NCBI GenBank assembly: GCA_033064195.1
Contig: JARBJD010000530.1
Span: 1 to 36,250 of the forward strand
From: Blattamonas nauphoetae
Taxonomy: Eukaryota; Preaxostyla; Oxymonadida
Reading direction: 5' to 3'
Length of the DNA stretch: 36,250 nucleotides
The translations under genes and the position numbers were made by a program. The notes under the pieces are model-generated. The model saw nothing but the letters and a program-made list of their open reading frames with translations. It was not told the origin of the DNA and made no database searches. Below are positions 10,877-20,829 of this stretch, piece after piece. Position 1 is the first letter of the stretch. The number at the start of each line of letters is the position of its first letter.

Positions 10877-12620
10877 TCAAAAGAAACGACAGGGTGCAGA
10901 AACGCCTTCTTTCCGTCGAGGAGAGAGTGTGTGAGGTCGAAAAACCCACACCCGCTTCGGGTTGATGTTGGGCACGTCGGAAAAGAGACAAGAAACTGGA
11001 AGAGATGTCAAAGGCGGGGATCCTTTGAATGGAGAAGAGTGTGGAAGAGGTGGACTAACGACGTGATTCCAGTCAAGGTCAGTTGCCAATTTTGAAGCAG
11101 AGACACAAATCTGAGCAATGACACGATCGAAGAAACTGTTGTGGGTTCCCTTTCGACATGTGAAGTGAATACGGGCCAAACGTGCAGGAGGAACGAAATA
11201 GATCGTTGCAGAAGCGGAACAGATAGTACGAAGAGCGATTCATATTTCTCCGGGATGATGTCGAGTGTTAGAGATGATTGGATACCCGTTGACACACGTT
11301 TGTGTGTATGTTCTTCTGTCTTTTTTAACCACTTTCAGAAGGGTACTGGTGACTTCAGAGAGGATGTCGGCTCGAATGAGCGGTGGAAAGGCTAATTCCG
11401 ACCCATCAAGTCTGGTCTTTCGTTGAACTCGCTCGACGACAGCCAAGATTGCTTCGTTCACCCGGATGAAGTCCTCCCATCTGTTTTCGAACAATAGTCC
11501 AGAGAAAGAGGCAAAACCGTGAACATTAGGAGCTTGCTCAGGCTGACAAAAAGTGTCGTGAAATCTGGAGCCTAGGTCGGTCGTAGAGATATTAGGGTGA
11601 GGAGGATGGAAAGGAACGAGTTGTTGTTTAGTAGATCAGTTTTTGTAAGTGTTAGCTGGTTCGGGTCAAGGTCAGTGAAGCACTACCACTACACGGCCGA
11701 GTGAGGACTGAACGAAAGAACAGGAAGCTTGACGCTGTCTGATCTTGATTGATAGCCACTAGTTGTACCAATTGTTCAAATACTTCGTTAGTTTTGTCGA
11801 GCTCGAGCATAGACTTGGAAAATGTGATCTGACCAGCTGATGAATACTCTGCGACGATGTCGGAGGAGTTTGTGATGCCGAGAGTGAGAATTTGAGCGAT
11901 AAATGAGATGGTATTGCTGTCATCTCCACATGGTTTGACAATTTCTTCCGAGTGGTTGAGAAAGAGTATGGAAGAAGAGATGGAGTGGGTTTGGTATAGT
12001 TCTTCGTCAACTATCTCAAACAGGAGTTGGAGCTCAAATGTCTTGAATGTGAGCAGTTCTACCACTTCCTGTGTCTGTAAGCCGAAAGAGTACTCGAACA
12101 TCAAGACGAGAAGATCAGGTGATGTTTGTGCGTGACTGAGAGTTTGTGAGTCCAAATAAGGGCCGCTTTGGGGAATTGCGAATGTTTGAAGAGCTGAAAG
12201 GACTTTTGGGGAGGTTTTGTTAGTGAAATTGATGAATGGAGTGAGATGAGGAGTTCTTCCACTGGTTCTTCTTCCGAACGGAAGGAAATGGAGTGAAAAT
12301 GGGAAGGAAGGATAATAACAAACGCGAATTAGAGATCTGGTCAATTATTTCGGAGGTGAGATCGATCCAAAAGTCAGCAGAGAGTTTGGCGAGGGGTTTG
12401 AAGGTATTTTATATCGCTAGGCGTGATTGGTTTCTGACAATGTTTAAATTTGTCAAAAGATTGCTCAAATGCGAATATTTCCGATTCTTAGAGAGGAATT
12501 GGCAGAGTGTGGAGTCCGATAGAGTCGAGATTGTCTGTTTGGGAGTGGAAGGCGACATTCAAATCACAAACAGGAGAATCTGCAAGGCGTGTGTGGAGGG
12601 CGACTGACACTCGTCGAGGA
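10877..12620 (-). CDS. Hypothetical Leu-rich helical protein, minus strand
   Basis: I do not recognise the protein. The best part is an open minus-strand stretch, 12344-11652 (230 codons), with long helical text such as SPKVLSALQTFAIPQ, FKTFELQLLFEIVDEELYQ and NEVFEQLVQLVAINQDQT. Upstream, 12600-12345 adds STLSDSTLCQFLSKNRKYS and AKLSADFWIDLTSEIIDQ in a shared frame, interrupted by stops. Downstream, 11494-11240 (WEDFIRVNEAILAVVERVQ) and 11295-11008 (LLQRSISFLLHVWP) continue the style in other frames. An ARM/HEAT-like fold is plausible from the amphipathic pattern only. Some frame changes could be introns; I could not place them. The 5' end runs into the minisatellite that starts near 12753. 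Confidence 0.4.
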
Positions 12621-12752
12621 GGGTGATTGGGCATGTTATGATGGACGAGAGGAGAGTTCACGCCGGTGATGTGGCAATGCTGGTGGAACATAAATTGGTG
12701 CGGTCAACGTTTGATGATGCCAATGACGCTATTTGTGGAGAAGTGGAGGTGG

Positions 12753-12846
12753 GAAGAGGGAAGTTTGTGATGGGATGGGGGAAGGAAGAGGGAAGTTTGT
12801 GATGGGATGGGGGAAGGAAGAGGGAAGTTTGTGATGGGATGGGGGA
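12753..12846. repeat. 32-bp tandem repeat, three copies
   Basis: The unit starting GAAGAGGGAAGTTTGTGATG begins at 12753, 12785 and 12817, exactly 32 bp apart, and the copies are virtually identical. The next unit (12847) is degenerate. The period equals that of the adjoining larger array although the unit sequence differs. Confidence 0.9.
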
Positions 12847-12882
12847 GAAGATGAGGTCCACCAGTGATAGGGAGAGCAATAC

Positions 12883-13404
12883 GAGGTGGATTGGAGGCGG
12901 GAAGCTGGTCATTCGAGGTTGATTGGAGGGGAGAAGCGGGTCGTTCGAGGTGGATTGGAGGTGTTAAGAGGGTCATTCGAGGTGGATTGGAGGGGAGAAG
13001 CGGGTCGTTCGAGGTGGATTGGAGGTGTTAAGAGGGTCATTCGAGGTTGATTGGAGGGGAGAAGCGGGTCGTTCGAGGTGGATTGGAGGTGTTAAGAGGG
13101 TCATTCGAGGTGGATTGGAGGGGAGAAGCGGGTCGTTCGAGGTGGATTGGAGGTGTTAAGAGGGTCATTCGAGGTGGATTGGAGGGGAGAAGCGGGTCGT
13201 TCGAGGTGGATTGGAGGTGTTAAGAGGGTCATTCGAGGTTGATTGGAGGGGAGAAGCGGGTCGTTCGAGGTGGATTGGAGGTGTTAAGAGGGTCATTCGA
13301 GGTGGATTGGAGGGGAGAAGCGGGTCGTTCGAGGTGGATTGGAGGTGTTAAGAGGGTCATTCGAGGTGGATTGGAGGGGAGAAGCGGGTCGTTCGAGGTG
13401 GATT
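12883..13404. repeat. Minisatellite: 32-bp monomers in a 64-bp higher-order unit
   Basis: About 16 monomers of 32 bp. Each starts GAGGTGGATTGGAGG (or GAGGTTGATT) and ends either TGTTAAGAGGGTCATTC or GGAGAAGCGGGTCGTTC. The two kinds alternate, so the true repeat is 64 bp with very little divergence. The strand bias is extreme: purine-rich on the plus strand, with G clusters. Because 32 is not a multiple of three, any open frame here is an artefact. The array ends abruptly at GATTTACAG, about 140 bp before the best start of the spliced gene at 13546. Confidence 0.93.
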
Positions 13405-13545
13405 TACAGAGCTGATGTGGTTGAACATATGAACGAAAACTGACTTGTGGGTTGATTGAGACCTTTGTTGTCTCTTTGTGTCACATCCCAACACATTTTC
13501 TCTAGAAACCTAAAACTAACTATCCCATCAAGAATTTCCTTCAGG

Positions 13546-15703
13546 ATGCAAGAATACCTCTCAAAATCAGATTCGACAACAAGTACCCACGGGAAGGCGA
13601 TTTATGACCTTCTCTTGAAACAGCATAGTGACTATCCAGCAGCTCCTCTCATCCGAGCTCTGGATAGTCGTCGGGAACTGATTCCAATTAGGCAGATTGT
13701 ACAAGCTCATTATAACAGTTTGAATCTCTTTTCTCTCATTCTTTCTCACTTTAGCAAAATTCACTTCATTATTGTCATCATTATCTCATTTGTACAACGA
13801 AATGAGGAATAATGATGACAAGGTTAGGTTGATGCAGTGTGTTTCGCAGGTATGTAGTCTCCACGAAACACAAACCTTTCGAGCTTCCGTGTCGAAGAGG
13901 GAGGCTTCTATTACGCACACTCCCGCTTCGACACAATAAATGGAAGACCGAGAGCACCAACTCGTCGGAGACCGGCCTCGAAACAGGTATACTTTTGTAT
14001 TACTCTCCATTTTCGTCTACAGAAAATCAACATTGAGGATGACGAAGTCCTGATGAAAGCCATCATGGACAATACATCCCCAAGCTGTGAATCACAGTCG
14101 AAACTCAGTAAAAAAAAGAAGAAAAACAGTTTGCCCTCTTTATTCTCATTGTTTCATAATCTCTCAAACAGAACCTTCGGTCCTTGACTCGCTCGACAAA
14201 GACGACGAGGACTTCCTTCTGAATCATTCGAACTCGCAACACCAAACCATATCTCCAAATACCTCAACAAATATCAAACCAAAACTAGAACCAAGGCTCC
14301 TCTCCTCAACAAAGAAGGACCTTCATCAGAAATTGGTTCAAGATGGCAAAACCAAAATGTCCTATTCTTCATTTTGTAAAAAAACAAATTTTCTAAAAAA
14401 AGCAACAAAAAGAACAGACCTTTGCTCAATTTGTGAGCGAGGCAAACATCTACAAAAAAAACAAGAAACAAACAACAAATTAACAGAAAAAGAAAAAAAA
14501 GAATTAGAAACAATAAAAAAACACAAAGAAATAGCAGAAAAACAAAGAAATTATTACAATTACTGCACTTCACACATCGACGATAACTCTTTAGTTATCG
14601 TGATGGATTTTAAAGAAAATTGGCGTTTGCCTCTTGCAAACGACCAAATCGGACACGATTTTTATTCTCAGACACAAGTTTCTCATTTATGTATCACTTG
14701 TTTCACCTCACAGAATTCTGTTATCACTAAATCATATCACAACTTTATTTCCCCTGTTCTTTCACACGACCACCGTTTTGTTCAGGAATGTTTAACCGAT
14801 TTATTTGCTCTTGATTCATATAGTTCCAAAACTCACATCACTGTTTTCTCTGATACTGGTCCTCATTTTAGGAACCAGTATGTTCTCGGTTACTTCCTTT
14901 CTTCTGAAAACCCCCTGTTTTTAGGGAAGAAAGTTTCATATTGTTTCTTTGCTGAGCAGCATGGTAAAAACTGCTGCGACTCCGAATTCGGAGTTTTAAC
15001 GAATTGTGTTTCACATCACCTCGAACACCCCATCCGCTCTTCGGATGAACTTCGTGCGTTTTTCACTTCGCATTTCGAAAAGTTTCCCAGTAATGAAAGT
15101 AATACCTTTCATTACTTCCCCGAGTATGTCTCTTTTTCCATAGTGACCTTTTCTCTGACTTTTAGGCATACTGTCTTCCCAGACAGTCATTCTTACTTTC
15201 GCGTTATTATCACCGGTCTCAAAGAATATCTTGGTTTTTTACGTTCCGATACCTCCTTGACCGGTGCCCCAGTTTGTGTTAACTCATCTTCTTTTTCTTT
15301 TCTCTTACGTTTTCATGAGAAGCGGGGAGTGGATAAGAGGGAGCGGAAGGTGTATGAGAAGGAAGAAGTGGAGAGGCGGGACGAGAATGAGTTGAGTTCG
15401 GGACTTCAGTCTATTACTTCTTTTCGTTACTCTTGCATTACAACTTCTGTTTCATCTTCTCCAAATTCTCATATTTCTGATACTTCACCTACTTCTCATA
15501 TTATTGATTCTTCTCCAAATTCCCCTATTCTTCATTCTTCTTATCATTCTCCTATTCTTCATTATTCTCCTCCTTCTCCTAATTCTCAAACTTCCCCCAT
15601 TCAACCTATTACTCCTCCTTCTCCTATTCTTTTTTCTTCTCCTCATTCTCCTATTCTTTTCGATTCAGATACATTTTTCACTTCACAACACTATAATTTC
15701 TAA
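13546..15703 (+). CDS. DDE-transposase-like nuclear protein, five exons, intact
   Basis: Exons 13546-13717, 13755-13822, 13858-13986, 14023-14128 and 14172-15703. The four introns (37, 35, 36 and 43 bp) all have GT-AG ends and keep one frame, giving 668 residues and TAA at the end. Seen: a basic AT-hook-like stretch GRPRAPTRRRPASK near residues 97-111; a Lys-rich run; a CxxC (243, 246) and CxxH (290, 293) pair separated by a charged helix; then VMDFKENW (Asp304), FSDTGPHFRN (Asp386) and EQHGKNCCDSEFGVL (His422, Asp428, Glu430). That spacing suits an RNase H-fold DDE/D nuclease, so a transposase or a domesticated relative is inferred; the superfamily is not assigned. The C-terminus is Ser/Pro-rich with PNSPILHSS-type repeats. 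The frame is open upstream to 13456, so the start could be earlier. The last exon is much richer in A and T than its neighbours. Confidence 0.6.
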
Positions 15704-15713
15704 ATCCCCAACA

Positions 15714-15834
15714 CCTCACTCATTCCATACCTGGCTTATCCTGCCAGGCCTTTTGGCCGAACAGGGCTAGCCTAGTACCTTCTATGGCCTTGTGTCCGGT
15801 ACTAGGTTCACAGCAGGACTTGGGATGAGTGAGG
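15714..15834. other. Stem-loop block with three-way-junction potential
   Basis: Eleven bases after the stop of the spliced gene. The outer arms CCTCACTCATTCC (15714-15726) and GGGATGAGTGAGG (15822-15834) pair over all 13 positions, one as G-U. Inside lie CCTG/CAGG (15740-15743 with 15762-15765) closing a GGCC-TTTT-GGCC hairpin, and a perfect 9-bp stem CCTAGTACC (15771-15779) with GGTACTAGG (15798-15806). An alternative hairpin CTGGC/GCCAG uses 15731-15747. It could be a structured RNA, a 3' UTR element or a transposon end; the sequence does not decide. Confidence 0.55.
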
Positions 15835-16033
15835 GAAAGCCTGAAACGATCATTTGACATTTTTCCTTTCATTTTTCTCTTGGTTTTAGATTCGATTAGA
15901 TTTCTAAATTTTCTCTGCCTTCATTCTTACTCACTCTTCTTCCAATTGTCTTAGGACTTCCAATTGCCCACACAACCACCCTATTTCACCTCAACCACTG
16001 GTCCCAATCAGTCTCCATCGTCAACCACTCACC

Positions 16034-16512
16034 TCCCTTGTCCTCCAGTCACCTCCACTCGTCTGCCTTGTCCTCCACTCGCCTCCCTTGTCCTCCACTC
16101 GCCTCCCTCGCCCTCCAGTCACCTCCACTCGTCTGCCTTGTCCTCCACTCGCCTCCCTTGTCCTCCACTCGCCTCCCTCGCCCTCCAGTCACCTCCACCC
16201 GTCTGCCTTGTCCTCCACTCGCCTCCCTTGTCCTCCACTCGCCTCCCTCGCCCTCCAGTCACCTCCACTCGTCTGCCTTGTCCTCCACTCGCCTCCCTTG
16301 TCCTCCACTCGCCTCCACTCGCCTCCCTTGTCCTCCACTCGCCTCCCTTGTCCTCCAGTCACCTCCCCGTCCTCCACTCGCCTCCCTCGCCCTCCAGTCA
16401 CCTCCACTCGCCTCCCTTGTCCTCCACTCGCCTCCCTCGCCCTCCAGTCACCTCCACTCGCCTCCCTTGTCCTCCACTCGCCTCCCTTGTCCTCCAGTCA
16501 CCTCCCCCGTCC
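16034..16512. repeat. Minisatellite: 10-bp units in a 70-bp higher-order repeat
   Basis: Built from variants of a 10-bp unit CCTCCACTCG. The larger unit runs GTCTGCCTTGTCCTCCACTC, GCCTCCCTTGTCCTCCACTC, GCCTCCCTCGCCCTCCAGTC, ACCTCCACTC (70 bp) and repeats nearly perfectly at first, then in shortened forms after about 16310. It is pyrimidine-rich on the plus strand, the reverse of the array on the other side of the spliced gene. All three plus frames stay open for about 190 to 255 codons only because the repeat lacks stop triplets; I call no protein here. Confidence 0.92.
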
Positions 16513-16734
16513 TACCAATGTCCTCTCTCGTCATCACTCATTCTTCACTCATCCTCCTCATCCCTCAACTCCCCCCAAACATCCTTCCCAACCCCCACAT
16601 TACTCTTCTCATTCATCCTCCACTACATCAATTTCATCTCTCTCAATCACCAGCCTTCTTATTTGACTCTTTATCCTATCCTTCTGGTCACCTCTCAACA
16701 TCAATATTTTCTCTCAAAAAAACATAACTAGTGC

Positions 16735-17860
16735 AGTGAGGACGATAGTTGAGGCAACATCGCCCACCACAATAAGATCATCCCATCAATTGTTTTTATC
16801 TCCATCTGACTAGACTTCTGGTGGGATGATTTTGAAAAAAAACACTCATGATCAGCTATTTGAGGTGTGAAAGAGTTGTTTAAGAGAGATTGGAAAAGTT
16901 GACAAAAAGAATGGCGACGGTTGGTTTCGATGTGTGCTCGAACTTTTCTATGATGTCAAAAATATTGACCCACATGATGATGTTCTGATTGACTCTTTTT
17001 CAATGAAAAAGCCTTCCGTCAACGATTTAAGTGTTTTGAATGAACAAGAATGAGTTTGTGCACAACTGACAAATTGACAAATCGAGACCAAATTGAAAAA
17101 CAAATTGAAAATGGGGCCAATTTGGTTTTTTCAATCCCTGACTATAATAGTAGCGTCAATAAAGCACGAAAATCAATAATTCACGATCTTCAAGGTGGAC
17201 AATATTACCGTCCGTGCGATGATTTTCCTGAAGTGGTATAGCTATTTGACACTTCTCGACTCAAGAGAGGGGTTCAAAAAGTATGGGATCACTTTTTTTG
17301 TCAACAAGTTGAAACTCGATTTAAGCTCACCTGAAGAGGAGAAAGTCACTTCAGAACACATTCCCACATGAATAACCCTCTCAAATCGAAAATCGACAAT
17401 CATACGAAGAATGGGTCAATCTTGATCAAAACAATCATCATTTCGTAGATCAAATGATCATACCTGCTATTGAAGTGGAGAGTGCTTTATCTCTCATACA
17501 GATATAGTCATTATTCTTCCTATTTCCGCCAATCAGACACTTCTATCACATGGAGCTTCCATCTCACTTCACAACTCAAATTTTGACGCATCTACCATTC
17601 CAACTGTCTTATCTCCTGTTCTCCACTCGAATCTTTTTTCAGACAGAAGTGATCCAAAATTTCATGTCACTATTTTCTGCCCATCTGGTTTCTTCTCCGC
17701 CATCCTGCAAGTCCGGCCGCACAATTAATTGGACCATCTATACTCGATCTTATTCCACAAATCCACTTTATTTCAAGAACTTGATGATCAATTCGTCCAT
17801 TTTTCCTCGCACTGCAGAAATACCGGCATTGTCACGCAATCACAATCAATCACTGTGACT
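16735..17860 (+). other. Unassigned; broken coding-like text
   Basis: Plus-strand pieces read NGDGWFRCVLELFYDVKNID (16912-16972), then DPHDDVLIDSFSMKKPSV, ENGANLVFSIPDYNSSVNKA (17107-17166) and ASTIPTVLSPVLHSNLFSD further on, with stops between and no good splice pairs. It looks like an old degraded gene; the family is not recognised. Confidence 0.25.
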
Positions 17861-19400
17861 TGTTAATCGGGTTCTCTGATCTGCGCGGAGCTCACAAAGG
17901 AGAGTTTTCGAAAAGTAGTCATTCCAACCGGTCATTACGCAATCATCTCATCAGAAGCAGAACAATGTCGTCTCGTCAAAGATCTGAAGGTCGATCTTCA
18001 CGGAATGACCATAAATGTGAAATTCACGACGTTCACGCGATCAGTGAGGACAATCACCATGGAACTCACCTCTTTGCCCACCGCTCTGTGGAACCTTAGT
18101 GCGATGACAGCCGACAGGATGACAATCTCATCGCGAACTGCGAAGCGGTCTCCACATGCTCAACCCCTCCACATGCTCATAATCAATCCAAAATCAAACT
18201 AAATTCTTTCTCAGATGTCTGCAGCATCGCCCAAACAACTGTGGATGTTCAGGGCAGCTAAGCATCGATTGCAGTGGAAATGGGGTGTGTGTGAACGAAT
18301 CGGATCTTTCCTTGTCAACCAGGATGTCCTAATCGTCCCTTCGACTTTCACAAACGCACAAACCACATCGTCGATTCGACAGGATCGTTCACTTCAGTCG
18401 ACGTTTTCACCCTCGATTGCTCCACCTTGTTCTCCACATCGCCTCTCGTCATCAACTTAATGGCCGATACATCGTCTCTCGACTTCACCGTTCGAGGGTG
18501 ATCGGCACCCATCTCTCTCCGAAGGGATCCTCGCTCATCTACTGTGAGTTACCCTTGCTCCGGACCCTTCACGTGTCGAGTGTGGGAGCGCCACGGTTCG
18601 GATCATCTCGCTTGGTCCCGAATGCGGATGGCTGTGCGGAGTGTGTTGTTGAATCATGCGATCGAACCGTTGACCATGACGACACACTCACTCTGACCTC
18701 GGCAGCCCTGTCGCCGTTTCTGTCTGTCTGTCGCTCCTGTTAGACGAAAGGGGCTGAGATCTCTCCTGTCGGAGGGTCTGCAACCACTTTCAGGTCGCCC
18801 CGGACGCGGCTGACCTCATACTGCACATACACAAGTTTCAGTTGAATTCCCGTTCTATACACCGTCTGCGCTGCTTCTTCTTGTCTTCGACGCGCCACTG
18901 CGCATCGCGAGCCTCCTTCAGAACGAGAGGGCTCAATCTGCCACCAAGAGCCCATTGTCTCGCCAACCATCATCTTCGTCGACAACGAAAGGCACAGGCC
19001 ACAAGAAGGAATCCCACGAAAGCGAAGGATAAAGATGAACTGGAGGATCCCAACACCAAGGGTCACCGCATGCCTTGATCGTGAAGCTTGATCACGAACT
19101 GTATCGAAAGTCGAAATCGCCGTCTGAAGCTCATCATCGAGAACACACCTTCGCCAAAGAGGGTTCAGATGGAAGCAACGACGCGGCAGTCATCGTCCGA
19201 ACAGATTTCGATAGACTGAAAGTGTGACATCAACCATAACAATCACAGACATCACCAACGTTATTCACACCGGACGAACCTCAGATCCAACACGAAGGAA
19301 CAGTGGCGTCAAAACAACTACCTGCCAAGATATCAACCAACGAAGAGCGAAACTGGATCATCGACACCCTTCTTCGTCGCGTTTCCCATCCTACCCAACA
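17860..19400 (+). other. Unassigned; possible degraded membrane or surface protein gene
   Basis: Plus-strand pieces include KVVIPTGHYAIISSEAEQCR (17912-17971), MTINVKFTTFTRSVRTITME (18005-18064), DVFTLDCSTLFSTSPLVINL (18402-18461) and the hydrophobic FYTPSALLLLVFDAPLRIAS near 18852-18911, followed by a charged Ser/Lys-rich tail. Frames change between pieces. A beta-rich ectodomain plus one membrane span is conceivable, but this is weak. No gene call is made. Confidence 0.25.
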
Positions 19401-19416
19401 ACGACAAGATCAGACA

Positions 19417-19824
19417 TGGCAGACTCGTCAAACCCGCTGATCGGCGACACGACAATCAAGCCGATGGAGACAGTGTTGTTCGAGATCTGCCCGGAACATC
19501 AGAAAGTGAGGCTTCTGACGCCTCTGATGTCGTGTGCGGTGTTTCTGGCGTCGGATGCGTTTGGGAACTGCGTTGTGCAGCGAATGTTTGATAGCCTCCT
19601 CTCCTTCACTCACACCAGGATCATTCATGCCTCTATTCAACCCGCCGAGCCACGCGTGGAACATACAGATGCTGATGGAGAAGAACTCGCGCTAGTACTT
19701 GCTCGGAATGATGAACAAGCCGCAGCTGGCGGGACTGATCTCAGACAGATTTGCGAACTATGTGTTCAAGCGAATGATTGAACGAGTGGAAGGGAATGTG
19801 TTTGAGTTTGTGCTGGGAGGTAGT
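19417..19824 (+). pseudogene. Pumilio-repeat (PUF)-like fragment
   Basis: Two plus-strand pieces look like PUF RNA-binding repeats. From ATG 19417 the text includes ASDAFGNCVVQRMFD, the typical 'FGN.VVQ' helix. In a second frame RFANYVFKRMIERVEGNVFE follows at 19752-19811 after MLMEKNSR, a TAG stop (19693) and YLLGMMNKPQLAGLISD. PUF proteins bind single-stranded RNA with eight such repeats; here only about two are visible, separated by a frame change and one stop. A 33-bp GT-AG candidate intron (GTTTGATAG to CACCAG, about 19587-19619) would not fix the frame because its length is a multiple of three. Probably a damaged gene; further repeats beyond 19824 were not found. Confidence 0.4.
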
Positions 19825-20820
19825 TGAAGTCGATGCTGCATGGACGACATGTGAAGACGACGACTGAGAAGGTGCACCAAGAGAAGACAGGGCGAGAGAG
19901 GAAGGAGGCAGAGCAGGAGGAGCGTCTCTTCTGTCACTCCCTTCAGAATCAGCACGCATTCGCCGTTCTCGCCGAAGACACGGCTGGGACGAGTGGAAAC
20001 CCGGAATGGAGATGACATAGAACGACGCGGGCACATCAAAAGAGACAAAAGTATCGGTCCTGCCCAAAATTCACTCATCGCAAGCTCCAATGCAACCACC
20101 GTCACATCGCGAAGTGCCCTCTCCGTGCATCCCCAACCATGTCGCGACATTTCGATCAAAACACGAGTGCAGTTGTCTGCGCTGGTCGGTGTTGTGCGAG
20201 AGAGACAGAACGGGACAGGACACCCGTCGGCAGACACACAGAACGAGAACATCGTGTAGCTGATCATTCCAATCAGCTGGCAGCTCACATCAGTCAATCT
20301 TGTGTCTCAACTGCACGACTATGTCTTCTCTGGCGAAGATCTGGACAAGACGAGGAGTATGTACCTGATCGACACATCTCACTTCTCTACTTCCTGATCT
20401 TCTATTCCAACACGACGATCGAGAAGGGAGCGAGTAGTCAAGATGCAGCTAGTTGTGGACGCTTCTTCACTACTCGCTCGCTTTCGTCCTCGCTATCATC
20501 TCGGATCACGCTCCGTTTGTTGTCTCTTGATTTGTCTTTCTGATTTGTTCTGATTACTTTCTTCACCTTGATTGCATTCATTTCGTTGTTCGTATCTTCT
20601 CTCGTTTCGTTCAGGGTGAAGACATCATCATCTCCAAATCACACAGACCAATCGCACAATGCACTCTCCCACCTCTGCTCTTCATATGTCACATCACAAA
20701 CAATCATCCCATCTCTTCTTTTACTCGCACTGTTCTGTCCCACCTCGCTTCCCGTTCCCATCCAACGGCACCTTCTCAACCTCCCTCCAACTTCGATCAC
20801 ATCCCAAAGCAGACCTCCGA
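19825..20820. other. No recognised gene
   Basis: Both strands have open stretches (plus 20139-20543, minus 20297-19758). Plus-strand text such as LVSQLHDYVFSGEDLDKTRS near 20298-20357 may be an exon, but no motif, splice pattern or repeat settles it. The piece from 20540 to 20700 is pyrimidine-rich. Confidence 0.35.
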
Positions 20821-20829
20821 TTTCTTCAC

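Noticed and set aside
12658-12976. Minus-strand Pro-rich open frames
   Set aside because: They lie on the 32-bp minisatellite, whose period rotates the frame; repeat artefact.
13858-13990. In-frame TAA after a Gln in the DDE-like gene's third exon
   Set aside because: It appears only if the 35-bp intron 13823-13857 is read through; splicing it gives SPRNTNLSSFRVEEGGFYYA with no stop.
14274-14573. Minus-strand Phe/Leu-rich open frame
   Set aside because: Antisense shadow of the Lys-rich part of the spliced DDE-like gene.
15714-15834. 5S rRNA or U2 snRNA gene
   Set aside because: Length and topology recall 5S, and GGCCTTTTGGCC recalls U2 stem I, but the conserved 5S loop bases and the U2 branch-site sequence GTGTAGTA are absent.
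15964-16731. Three overlapping long plus-strand open frames of Ser/Pro/Leu-rich protein
   Set aside because: All three frames are open because the 10-bp repeat contains no stop triplet; there is no start context, intron or domain.
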